In this document: piece by piece, positions 1-6,946 of the stretch
How the letters are laid out: each line of letters begins with the position of its first letter
How positions within the stretch are numbered: position 1 is the first letter of the stretch
From: Streptosporangium roseum DSM 43021
Lineage (GTDB): Bacteria > Actinomycetota > Actinomycetes > Streptosporangiales > Streptosporangiaceae
Reading direction: 5' to 3'
Assembly (NCBI RefSeq): GCF_000024865.1
Contig: NC_013595.1
Location: forward strand, 9,300,001-9,364,000
DNA length: 64,000 nucleotides
The notes under the pieces: generated by a model
The model's input: the letters and a program-made list of their open reading frames with translations, nothing else
Database searches by the model: none
Told to the model about the DNA's origin: nothing
Position numbers and translations under genes: made by a program

Positions 1-1
1 G

Positions 2-316
2 GAGGCGGCACGGGCGCTGACCGGCGTCTACCGGATGTCGATGGGCGACGAGAGGCTCCAGCGCCGGATGTGGGACATCGGGCTCCGGTTCGAGGCGCTG
101 CAGGACGCCTCCCCCGACGACCCGGAGGTCGCGGCGCTCGCCGCCGAGCTGGCCGACGCGCTGCGCCCCTTCATGGACGCCGTGTCGGCCGGCGACCGTG
201 CGGCGGCCGGGCCCGGCGGCCCGGCGGGGGCCGTGGCGGGAGAGACGCTCAGCGCGATGATGGTCGGCTCCCTGTCACCCGCCCAGCGCAGGGTCGTCGA
301 GCTCCTCACGCCCTGA
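2..316 (+). CDS. C-terminal fragment of a possible MerR/TipA-type regulator (partial at left edge)
   Basis: The reading frame is open from the left edge of the window to a TGA at 314-316, so only the last 104 residues are seen and the true start lies upstream. An in-frame ATG at 35 exists, but coding continues before it. The fragment is mostly helical and acidic, with no membrane segment and no catalytic motif. Helical tails of this kind (a YRMSMGDERLQRRM-like segment, then a linker and another amphipathic helix) occur in effector domains of MerR-family regulators. I offer that only as a weak guess; without the N-terminal DNA-binding domain the family cannot be assigned. Confidence 0.4.
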   Translation, partial: EAARALTGVYRMSMGDERLQRRMWDIGLRFEALQDASPDDPEVAALAAELADALRPFMDAVSAGDRAAAGPGGPAGAVAGETLSAMMVGSLSPAQRRVVELLTP

Positions 317-430
317 CACCCACGACGCTCACGCACCGCGCGCCCCGTCACACCTCACCCGCCGCACGGACCCCGTCGCGCACCGTGCACCGCGCGTGCG
401 GTGCGCGCCGGCGCGCGCCCCGGCCGCGGC

Positions 431-1261
431 TCAGGCGTTGACGCCGTGCTCGCGGAGGATCTCGTTGAGCTCCGCCTTGTCGTGCCGCCGCCCCTCCCGC
501 AGGCGCTTGAGCACCAGCACGCAGGGCAGCCCGAAGGTGCCACCGGGGAACTCCCGGTTGCGGGTGCCGCCGACCGCCACGCACCAGTCGGGGACGCGGC
601 CCCGGCCCAGCTCCTCACCCGTCCGTACGTCGATGACGGGCATCGAGGCGGACAGGATGGTGCCGGCGCCGACCACCGCGCCCCTGCCCACCCGGGCCCC
701 TTCCACGATCATCGCGCGGCTGCCGATCAGCGCGTCGTCCTCGACGACCACCGGGACCGCGTTCGGGGGCTCCAGGACGCCGCCGATCCCGACCCCGCCG
801 GACAGGTGGACGTTCTTGCCGATCTGGGCGCACGAGCCGACCGTGGCCCAGGTGTCCACCATGGTCCCGGCGTCCACGTAGGCGCCGATGTTGACGAAGG
901 AGGGCATCAGCACCACGCCGGGCGCGACGTAGGCGCCCCAGCGGGCGATCGCCCCGGGCACCACGCGGACGCCGTCGAAGGAGGTCTTCAGCGGGACGCG
1001 GTCGTGATGGTGGAAGTCTCCCACCTGGGACCTGGCCATGCCGAGCACGCGGAACGCCAGCAGGATGGCCCGCTTGGCCCGCTCGTCCACGACCACCTCG
1101 CCGGTGGGGGAGACGGCGGCGACCCGGGCTCTGCCGGTGTCGAGCATGTCGACGGCGCCGACGACGACGCTCCGCGCCTCGGCGTCACCGGGACCCAGCT
1201 CGGTCCGGCGCTCCCACAGCTCGTCGACGGCCGCCGGCAGCGGGCTGGAATGGGTCTGGAT
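431..1261 (-). CDS. dapD: 2,3,4,5-tetrahydropyridine-2,6-dicarboxylate N-succinyltransferase (E. coli-type DapD)
   Basis: DapD transfers succinyl from succinyl-CoA to tetrahydrodipicolinate in the succinylase branch of lysine/meso-DAP synthesis in the cytoplasm. The C-terminal two thirds is a left-handed beta-helix of hexapeptide repeats, including the hallmark stretch MVDTWATVGSCAQIGKN and then HLSGGVGIGGVLEP. Length from the chosen start is 276 aa, matching the E. coli family (274 aa). The start is unusual. A strong Shine-Dalgarno GGAGGAG (1267-1273) is followed after 5 nt by ATC (1259-1261), exactly where alignment to E. coli DapD places residue 1, and I find no in-frame ATG, GTG or TTG nearby. 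A CTG seven codons further in is the only other option and lies far from the ribosome site. The partner gene dapC is 1.7 kb away on the same strand. Confidence 0.9.
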   Translation of the reverse strand: MQTHSSPLPAAVDELWERRTELGPGDAEARSVVVGAVDMLDTGRARVAAVSPTGEVVVDERAKRAILLAFRVLGMARSQVGDFHHHDRVPLKTSFDGVRVVPGAIARWGAYVAPGVVLMPSFVNIGAYVDAGTMVDTWATVGSCAQIGKNVHLSGGVGIGGVLEPPNAVPVVVEDDALIGSRAMIVEGARVGRGAVVGAGTILSASMPVIDVRTGEELGRGRVPDWCVAVGGTRNREFPGGTFGLPCVLVLKRLREGRRHDKAELNEILREHGVNA

Positions 1262-1266
1262 CGTGG

Positions 1267-1273
1267 CTCCTCC
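1267..1273 (-). promoter_or_regulatory. Shine-Dalgarno that fixes the ATC start of dapD
   Basis: On the minus strand the sequence reads GGAGGAG, then CCACG, then ATC. The 5-nt spacing is ideal for ATC as the initiating codon. An ACG directly before it would be only 2 nt from the ribosome site, too close. Confidence 0.65.
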
Positions 1274-1463
1274 GCTCCCACGCGAAAGCGGCTTCCCGCC
1301 TCCCGGAGGAGGCGGCTTCTCGCTAGGCCGCAGGGCGTCGCGACGGACAAGCCCTGCCCGCAGAACGTGTGGAACGATAACAGAGGGCGACCGTCCGACT
1401 TCAAGATTAGACCGATAATTTCCGGCGGTTCTTCCCCTGCCCGGGACCGGTAGGTTCTTCAGG

Positions 1464-2288
1464 GTGCGACGGCGATTCTCCAAAGGGGTCATCGCGATCA
1501 TCGTGATCGTGGGCGTGCTCGCGGTGGCCATCACCGTGGGTATCTTCGCCCTGCTCAACAGGGTCACGCCGTTCACCGAGCCGGTGGAGGGGTGCAAGAT
1601 CACCACCCCGGAGGGCTCCTTGGAGCTGGAGATCCCGCAGGCCCAGGTGGCCTCGGTCATCGCGGCGGTGGCGGCCCGCAGGAAACTGCCCGAGCGGGCC
1701 GTCGTGATCGCGTACGCCACCGGCATCCAGGAGTCCAAGCTGCTGAACCTGCCGTTCGGCGACCGCGACTCGGTCGGGGTGTTCCAGCAGCGGCCCTCGC
1801 AGGGCTGGGGCAGGCCCGAGCAGCTCGTCGACCCGGTCTACTCCTCGGGCAAGTTCTTCTCCGCGCTGGTGAAGGTGAAGCGCTACCGGAAGCTGCCGCT
1901 CCACGAGGCGGCCCAGGAGGTGCAGCGCTCGGCCGACGGCTCGGCCTACGCCCAGCACGAGGGGGAGGCGAAGATCCTCGCCGCGGCGTTCACCGGGCGG
2001 GTGCCCCAGGCCGTGCACTGCTGGTTCCCCGCCCCCACCGGGAAGACGCCCGTCGCCGGCGCCGCCGGGGCCAGGCAGGAGCTCGCCCGTGCGCTCGGCT
2101 CCGGGACCACGCTCAACGCCACCTCGCAGAAGCACGGCTGGCTGATGTCCGGCTGGTCGATCGCCCACGCCAAGGAGTTCGGGCTGCGGCGGGTCCGCTA
2201 CAACGGCCGGAGCTGGGCTCCGGTGAGCGGTGACGACGCGTGGAAGGCCGACGCCGGAGCCCCGGCGGGCAAGGTCGAGATCTCCTAG
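1464..2288 (+). CDS. Membrane-anchored extracytoplasmic protein, lysozyme-like fold possible
   Basis: This 274-aa protein starts at GTG 1464. It has an N-terminal transmembrane anchor at about residues 8-32 (basic MRRRFSKG, then a hydrophobic run of Ile, Val, Ala and Leu), so the rest should be outside the membrane. Residues 55-130 contain an IQESKLLN motif followed by a DSVGVFQQRPSQGWG segment. This resembles the Glu-containing helix and GxxQ region of lytic transglycosylase/lysozyme-like proteins common in actinobacteria, but no activity is proven. The gene converges on the DUF4178 gene, and their stop codons interlock in a shared CTAG. The assignment to a known family is inference. Confidence 0.75.
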   Translation: MRRRFSKGVIAIIVIVGVLAVAITVGIFALLNRVTPFTEPVEGCKITTPEGSLELEIPQAQVASVIAAVAARRKLPERAVVIAYATGIQESKLLNLPFGDRDSVGVFQQRPSQGWGRPEQLVDPVYSSGKFFSALVKVKRYRKLPLHEAAQEVQRSADGSAYAQHEGEAKILAAAFTGRVPQAVHCWFPAPTGKTPVAGAAGARQELARALGSGTTLNATSQKHGWLMSGWSIAHAKEFGLRRVRYNGRSWAPVSGDDAWKADAGAPAGKVEIS

Positions 2289-2953
2289 CCCTTCTTCTCG
2301 ATCTTGATGGAGCCCGGCGGCAGCGGCTGGGCGTAGGAGGAGCTCCAGGGCTGTCCCTGGAGCCGCTCGAAGCAGAGCAGGCGGCCGTCGGCGGCCCGGT
2401 AGTCGGCGAAGTCGAGCAGGCCCCGCTCGGGCATCGAGGTGACGCCCTCCCCGCGGAAGGCCGCGGTCCCGCGGTCCACCGGGAAGAACTCGACTCCCTC
2501 GACGCTCAGCGTGGTCTTGGCCGGGATCATGCCCTGCGTGGGCACCGGCGTCCACAGCAGCACCTCGAGGTGGGGCGGGTCACCCGGGTTCAGGCCGGCA
2601 CGCGTCTCGATCGACAGCCACTGGTAGCGGCGGGTCCCGTCGTCGAGCAGGTACTCCGTCCACTGGTTTCCCTGCCATGACAGGTACATCGCGCCCAGGA
2701 CGCGGGTCCGCACGCTCTGGCAGTCGATCGTGTCGCCCACCTTGATCGTGCGGGGGTCGGGGTAGTCGATGCCGACATGGCCCGCGCTCGGCTGAGGCGG
2801 CGGCGCGACCTCGGCCGGCTGGAGGGGGGTATCGCCGGGCGGCTCCGCCTTGCGCGGCTTCCTGTCCTGACGCGTGGTCGCGAAGAACGCGCCAAGCAAA
2901 AGAACCAGTGTCACTGCGCTCAGTCCGAGTATCGCGGCGACCTCAGGGGTCAT
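2285..2953 (-). CDS. DUF4178 domain membrane protein
   Basis: The 222-aa product begins with a single membrane helix (residues about 5-27) and a short Lys/Pro-rich linker. A soluble beta-rich domain follows from about residue 65, with the pattern VGDTIDC...WTEYLLDDG..RYQWLSIE..., which is typical of DUF4178. Proteins of this family are widespread near membrane-associated genes, but their function is not established. The ATG at 2953 lies 11 nt after the dapC stop, so the gene is probably co-transcribed with dapC. Its stop overlaps the stop of the convergent gene. Confidence 0.8.
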   Translation of the reverse strand: MTPEVAAILGLSAVTLVLLLGAFFATTRQDRKPRKAEPPGDTPLQPAEVAPPPQPSAGHVGIDYPDPRTIKVGDTIDCQSVRTRVLGAMYLSWQGNQWTEYLLDDGTRRYQWLSIETRAGLNPGDPPHLEVLLWTPVPTQGMIPAKTTLSVEGVEFFPVDRGTAAFRGEGVTSMPERGLLDFADYRAADGRLLCFERLQGQPWSSSYAQPLPPGSIKIEKKG

Positions 2954-2964
2954 GCCGCGCGATC

Positions 2965-4044
2965 CTACTGGAGGCGGCGGACCGCCGCACTGATGCGTTC
3001 GTCGCTCGCGGTCACGGCAATTCGGATATGTCCGCCACCGGCTTCTCCGTAGAAATCACCGGGTGCCACCAAAATCCCCTTATCGGCCAGCGCGCGCACC
3101 TGCTTCCAGCAGTCCGTGCCGTTGGACGCCCACAGGTACAGGCCCGCGGTGGAGTGCTCGATCTCCCAGCCGGCCGCCTCCAGGGCGGGACGGAGCGCCG
3201 CCCGGCGGGCGGCGTAACGGGCGCGCTGCTCCTCGGCGTGCTCGTCGTCGTCCAGGGCCACGGCCATCGCCGCCTGGACCGGCGCCGGCATGAGCATGCC
3301 GGCGTGCTTGCGGACCTCCAGCAGCCGCCGGATCAGCGCCGGGTCGCCCGCGACGAACCCGGCACGGTAGCCCGCCAGGTTGGAGCGCTTGGACAGCGAG
3401 TGCACCGCGAGCAGGCCCTCGTGCGACCCGCCGCACACGTCCGGGTGCAGGATCGAGACCGGCCGCTCCTCCCAGCCCAGCTCGATGTAGCACTCGTCGG
3501 AGGCCACGACCGCGCCGTGCTCGCGCGCCCACGAGACGACCTTGCGCAGGTGCTCGGCGGGCAGGACCTTGCCCGTCGGGTTGGACGGGGAGTTCACCCA
3601 GACCAGCGGCACCCGCTCGGGCCCGAGCGCCAGCAGCCCGTCGGTGGCGTACGGCTCGGCGCCCGCGAGACGGGCGCCCACGTCGTAGGTGGGGTAGGCC
3701 AGCTCGGGGAAGATCACGCGCTGGCCGGAACCGATGCCCAGCAGCGTCGGCAGCCAGGCCACGAACTCCTTGGAGCCGATCAGCGGCAGCACGTCCGCCT
3801 GGTCCAGGGTCACGCCGTGCCGGCGCCGCAGCCAGCCCGCCGCGGCGGAGCGGAGCCGCTCGGTGCCGTAGGTGAGCGGGTAGCCCGGACTGTCGGAGGC
3901 GTCCGCCAGCGCCTGCCGTACGACGGCCGGCACCGGGTCGACGGGGGTGCCGACCGAGAGGTCGACGATCCCCTCAGGATGCGACTGCGCCAGCTCCTTA
4001 AGCGGCGTGAGCCGATCCCATGGGAAATCCGGCAGGCCGATCAC
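2965..4044 (-). CDS. dapC: N-succinyldiaminopimelate aminotransferase (DapC)
   Basis: This 359-aa class I PLP aminotransferase converts N-succinyl-2-amino-6-ketopimelate to N-succinyl-LL-DAP in lysine/peptidoglycan precursor synthesis. Visible marks are NSPSNPTGK (substrate and PLP phosphate region), SDECYIELGW, and the Schiff-base lysine at about residue 219 in HSLSKRSNLAGYR. The start is GTG 4044 with a GGGGGAG ribosome site. The position directly behind fdxA is the classic actinobacterial arrangement and distinguishes DapC from other aminotransferases. The DUF4178 gene follows 11 nt downstream. Confidence 0.92.
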   Translation of the reverse strand: MIGLPDFPWDRLTPLKELAQSHPEGIVDLSVGTPVDPVPAVVRQALADASDSPGYPLTYGTERLRSAAAGWLRRRHGVTLDQADVLPLIGSKEFVAWLPTLLGIGSGQRVIFPELAYPTYDVGARLAGAEPYATDGLLALGPERVPLVWVNSPSNPTGKVLPAEHLRKVVSWAREHGAVVASDECYIELGWEERPVSILHPDVCGGSHEGLLAVHSLSKRSNLAGYRAGFVAGDPALIRRLLEVRKHAGMLMPAPVQAAMAVALDDDEHAEEQRARYAARRAALRPALEAAGWEIEHSTAGLYLWASNGTDCWKQVRALADKGILVAPGDFYGEAGGGHIRIAVTASDERISAAVRRLQ

Positions 4045-4110
4045 AGCTCTCCCCCGCTAGGCATGTCCCCCACCAGGGCCGGGAGGGGAAAGACGTCTTC
4101 TCCGTGGACT

Positions 4111-4139
4111 CCGCCGGGCGGGGACGGCCCGCCCGGCGG
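4111..4139. terminator. GC-rich hairpin between fdxA and dapC
   Basis: A perfect 12-bp inverted repeat (CCGCCGGGCGGG / CCCGCCCGGCGG) with a 5-nt loop lies 10 nt downstream of the fdxA stop. There is no T-tract, as is usual in actinomycetes. It could terminate or attenuate fdxA transcription before dapC. Confidence 0.7.
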
Positions 4140-4148
4140 CACAGGCTG

Positions 4149-4475
4149 CTAGTGGCTCTCGGCCTGCGGGGGCAGGACCGCGACGACCGGGTGGTCCTTG
4201 TTGATCTTGCCGACCTTGGAGGCGCCTCCGGGCGACCCGAGGTCTTCGAAGAAGTCCACGTTCGCCTTGTAGAAGTCCTTCCACTGGTCGGGAAGGTCGT
4301 CCTCATAGAAGATCGCTTCAACGGGACAGACGGGTTCGCACGCACCGCAGTCCACGCACTCGTCAGGGTGGATGTAGAGCATGCGCTCGCCCTCGTAGAT
4401 GCAATCGACGGGGCACTCCTCGATGCACGCCTTGTCCAGGACGTCCACGCAAGGCTGCGCGATGACGTAGGTCAC
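4149..4475 (-). CDS. fdxA: 7Fe ferredoxin FdxA
   Basis: This is a 108-aa low-potential electron carrier with one [3Fe-4S] and one [4Fe-4S] cluster. Cysteines lie in CVDVLDKACIEECPVDC near the N-terminus and in CVDCGACEPVCPVEA. The long acidic C-terminal tail is typical of the FdxA/mycobacterial type. I chose GTG 4475 because an AAGGAG ribosome site sits 7 nt upstream and family members begin with (M)TYVIAQPC. The frame could be read 11 codons further up from an ATG, but those residues (Lys-rich) are not family-like. It is divergent from the 72-aa protein gene. Confidence 0.93.
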   Translation of the reverse strand: MTYVIAQPCVDVLDKACIEECPVDCIYEGERMLYIHPDECVDCGACEPVCPVEAIFYEDDLPDQWKDFYKANVDFFEDLGSPGGASKVGKINKDHPVVAVLPPQAESH

Positions 4476-4584
4476 CTCGGGCTCCTTCTTTTTTACGCAC
4501 CTAGGCACGACTTCGACCGCGGGTTGCTACGCCCTAGTATTGCCGTGCCCGCCAAATGACTGAAACGGGAGGGGGCAAAAGACG

Positions 4585-4803
4585 GTGAACCCGGGCCTCG
4601 GCGCTCGCCTCAATATCACCATAACCCCTTCTGACGTGGGCAAAAGAGTAACCACACGACGCCGTGTTCCAGAAGGGTTTCGCGACGCCGTGGGCCGGCT
4701 CGAATTCTGGCGGGACGGCGTGCTCGGCGTGCGCAAACGCGACGGCACCCTGGTCGAGATCCCCCAGGAGACGCTCGCGGCGGCGAAGGTCGTCCCCGGC
4801 TGA
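4585..4803 (+). CDS. 72-aa protein resembling the N-terminal domain of actinobacterial GNAT proteins
   Basis: The small protein starts at GTG 4585 with a GGGAGGGGG ribosome site 6-10 nt upstream and ends at TGA 4801. It carries the pattern ITPSDVGKRVTTRRRVPEG...DAVGRLEFWRDGVLGVRKRDGT. I recognise this as the small beta-barrel-like domain at the N-terminus of longer acetyltransferases often found divergent from fdxA. Here the acetyltransferase part is missing: the downstream DNA encodes a solute-binding protein in another frame. It may be an independent small RNA- or protein-binding module, or a remnant. No function is assigned. Confidence 0.65.
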   Translation: MNPGLGARLNITITPSDVGKRVTTRRRVPEGFRDAVGRLEFWRDGVLGVRKRDGTLVEIPQETLAAAKVVPG

Positions 4804-4894
4804 CCGTGCCGGCGCCCTCCCCAGGCAAACCGGACGTAAGCCGTTCACCAAAAAAGGCCGCGCCTCCTCGATCCACCCGATCGTCACGTGGAGT

Positions 4895-5953
4895 ATGCGT
4901 CGCGTGACCGTACGCATCAGCGCCGCCGCCGCCGTGATCCTCACCGCCACGATCGCCGGGTGCGGCGCCCCGGCTACCCCGGACAGACAACTACCGCCGG
5001 TCAAGCCCCAGGCGGCCTCCCTGCAGGAGGGGTTCTCGACGATGGAGCACCTCGTCGAGACGGCCCGGAAGGAGGGCTCGCTCACCGTGGTCGGGCTGCC
5101 GCGCGACTGGGTGAACTACGGCGAGATCATCGACGCCTTCTCCGAAGAGTACGGAATCAAGGTCGACCAGCTGGAGCCGGACGCGAGCAGCAAGCAGGAG
5201 ATCGAGTCCGCGGCCCGGCTCAAGCCCGACGTGTTCGACCTGAGCCTGGAGGTCGCGGTGGCCAACGCCGCCGCCTTCGCCCCGTACAAGGTGCAGAACT
5301 GGCAGGACATCCCCGACGACGTCAAGGACAACGCCGGGCGCTGGTACGCCGGGTACGGGGGCTACATGTCCATCGGCTACGACCCCCGCAAGGTCGCGGC
5401 CCCGACCTCCTACGGCGACCTGCTCAAGCCCGGCTACAGCGTCTCGCTGCCCGGCGACCCGCGCCACAGCGCGGCGGCCTTCAACGCGGTGATGGCGGCC
5501 TCGCTCAGCCGCGGCGAGCCCCAGGCGAAGCGGGGCGTGGAGTTCTTCGAGCGCCTGAGGAAGACGGGCAACCTCGCGGCGTCGGAGCGGACGGCCTCGG
5601 CCGTCCTCGACTGGGACTACGACAACGCCGAGCGGTCGGGCTGGAAGGTCGCGATCCCGGGTGACGCGGTGCTCAGCTCGTACTACGTCCAGGCCGTGAG
5701 CAAGAACGCCCCGCACCCGGCCGCCGCCCGGCTGTGGCAGGAGTTCCTCTTCTCCGACAGGGGCCAGAACCTCTTCCTCAAGGGCTACGCCCGCCCGGCC
5801 CGGATGGAGGCCCTCCAGATGCGCGGCACGCTGGACAGAGAGCTCGCCGCCAGGCTTCCCGCCACGACCGCCAAGCCGGTGATGCTGAACATCCCGGAGA
5901 TCGACGCCGCCAAGGCATACCTTCAGCGCGCGTGGAACGGAAAGACCGGATAG
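4895..5953 (+). CDS. Solute-binding lipoprotein of an ABC transporter (family 1/8 type), orphan
   Basis: The ATG at 4895 gives 352 aa that begin with a short basic stretch, a hydrophobic segment and the lipobox IAGC, so it is a secreted lipoprotein anchored outside the membrane. The mature part has the features of type-2 periplasmic-binding folds: GSLTVVGLPRDWVNYGEIIDAF near the start, DVFDLSL, and a C-terminal AARLWQEFLFSDRGQNLF segment shared by iron/thiamine/polyamine-type binders. No permease or ATPase gene is adjacent, so the substrate is unknown. The reading frame continues upstream to 4664, but that extension is low-complexity Arg/Ser and overlaps the 72-aa gene. Confidence 0.85.
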   Translation: MRRVTVRISAAAAVILTATIAGCGAPATPDRQLPPVKPQAASLQEGFSTMEHLVETARKEGSLTVVGLPRDWVNYGEIIDAFSEEYGIKVDQLEPDASSKQEIESAARLKPDVFDLSLEVAVANAAAFAPYKVQNWQDIPDDVKDNAGRWYAGYGGYMSIGYDPRKVAAPTSYGDLLKPGYSVSLPGDPRHSAAAFNAVMAASLSRGEPQAKRGVEFFERLRKTGNLAASERTASAVLDWDYDNAERSGWKVAIPGDAVLSSYYVQAVSKNAPHPAAARLWQEFLFSDRGQNLFLKGYARPARMEALQMRGTLDRELAARLPATTAKPVMLNIPEIDAAKAYLQRAWNGKTG

Positions 5954-5975
5954 GCCTGAGGCTGCTGGGACTGAC

Positions 5976-5987
5976 ATGTCGCGACAT
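5976..5987. promoter_or_regulatory. 12-bp perfect palindrome upstream of the methyltransferase gene
   Basis: ATGTCGCGACAT is self-complementary over all 12 bases. It lies in the 105-bp gap between the binding-protein gene and the methyltransferase gene, a likely place for an operator. The cognate regulator is unknown. Confidence 0.4.
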
Positions 5988-6058
5988 CTCGGAGGCTCTA
6001 AAGTGTCTGGAGAGCACCGATAAGAGGCCGTGGCGTCTCGGAATGTGAGCTGATCGTC

Positions 6059-6835
6059 TTGCGATACGACGCCCCGAGCCCGACGAGGTGGAACGCTCGC
6101 TCCTATGACAGCAGCTTCGGATACGTCTCGGCACATGGTGCCCCCCTGGTTGAGCTGCTCGACCCCCAGCCAGGGGAGCGCATCGTGGACCTCGGCTGCG
6201 GCACCGGGGTGCTGACCGCCGAGATCACCTCCCGGGGGGCCCGCGTCCTGGGGATCGACGGATCCTCGGCGATGATCGAGAAGGCCCTGGCGCAGTATCC
6301 GGGGCTGGACTTCATCGTCGGCGACGGCCGCGACTTCACGGTCGCCCAGCCGTACGACGCGGTCTTCTCCAACGCCGCCCTGCACTGGATGGGGCGCGAG
6401 CCGGACGCGGTGATATCCAGCGTGCGCGAGGCGCTGACCCCCGGCGGGCGGTTCGTGGCCGAGATGGGCGGCGCGGGCAACTGCGCCGCGCTGACGGCGG
6501 CGCTGTCCACCGCGTGGCGGGAGCACGGGCTGCGAGAGCCCGACCTCCCCTGGTACTTCCCGACTCCGGCCGAATACGCCACGCGGCTGGAGAAGGGCGG
6601 GTTCGTCGTCCGCCTGCTGGAGTACTTCGACCGGCCGACTCCGCTTGACGAATGCCCCAACGGAGCGGCGGACTGGGTTCGGATGTTCGCCGGGTCACTG
6701 CTCCAGGGAGTGCCCGCAGACCTGGTCGAATCGCTGCTGCGCCGGGTGAACGAGCTGGCCGCGCCCGCACTGCGCCGGGAGACCGGTTGGATGGCCGACT
6801 ACGTGCGGCTCCGGTTCGCCGCCGTACGCCGCTGA
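6059..6835 (+). CDS. Class I SAM-dependent methyltransferase, trans-aconitate methyltransferase-like
   Basis: This 258-aa protein starts at TTG 6059 and lacks a strong ribosome site; the nearby upstream ATG and GTG codons run into stops. It contains motif I VDLGCGTGVLTAEI, motif II VLGIDGSSAMI, GDGRDF, and post-motif FSNAALHWM. This is the arrangement of the Tam (trans-aconitate 2-methyltransferase) group of small-molecule methyltransferases. The substrate cannot be decided from sequence. The upstream gap holds a perfect 12-bp palindrome. Confidence 0.82.
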   Translation: MRYDAPSPTRWNARSYDSSFGYVSAHGAPLVELLDPQPGERIVDLGCGTGVLTAEITSRGARVLGIDGSSAMIEKALAQYPGLDFIVGDGRDFTVAQPYDAVFSNAALHWMGREPDAVISSVREALTPGGRFVAEMGGAGNCAALTAALSTAWREHGLREPDLPWYFPTPAEYATRLEKGGFVVRLLEYFDRPTPLDECPNGAADWVRMFAGSLLQGVPADLVESLLRRVNELAAPALRRETGWMADYVRLRFAAVRR

Positions 6836-6946
6836 CGAGACCCGATGCGCCAGGGCGATTTGCCAGACTATGGTCTGTTCCATGAGTCTCGTTCCCCGGC
6901 GACGTGGAGTGACTCGGGCGGCTTGAGGGGCTGGTGAAGGGAACGG

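Noticed and set aside
431..1738. DapD extended upstream to a 435-aa protein
   Set aside because: The extra residues overlap the divergent gene at 1464, are not DapD-like, and the ribosome site lies at 1267-1273.
4664..4894. Upstream extension of the solute-binding protein
   Set aside because: Low-complexity residues ahead of a proper signal peptide and lipobox; it overlaps the 72-aa gene in another frame.
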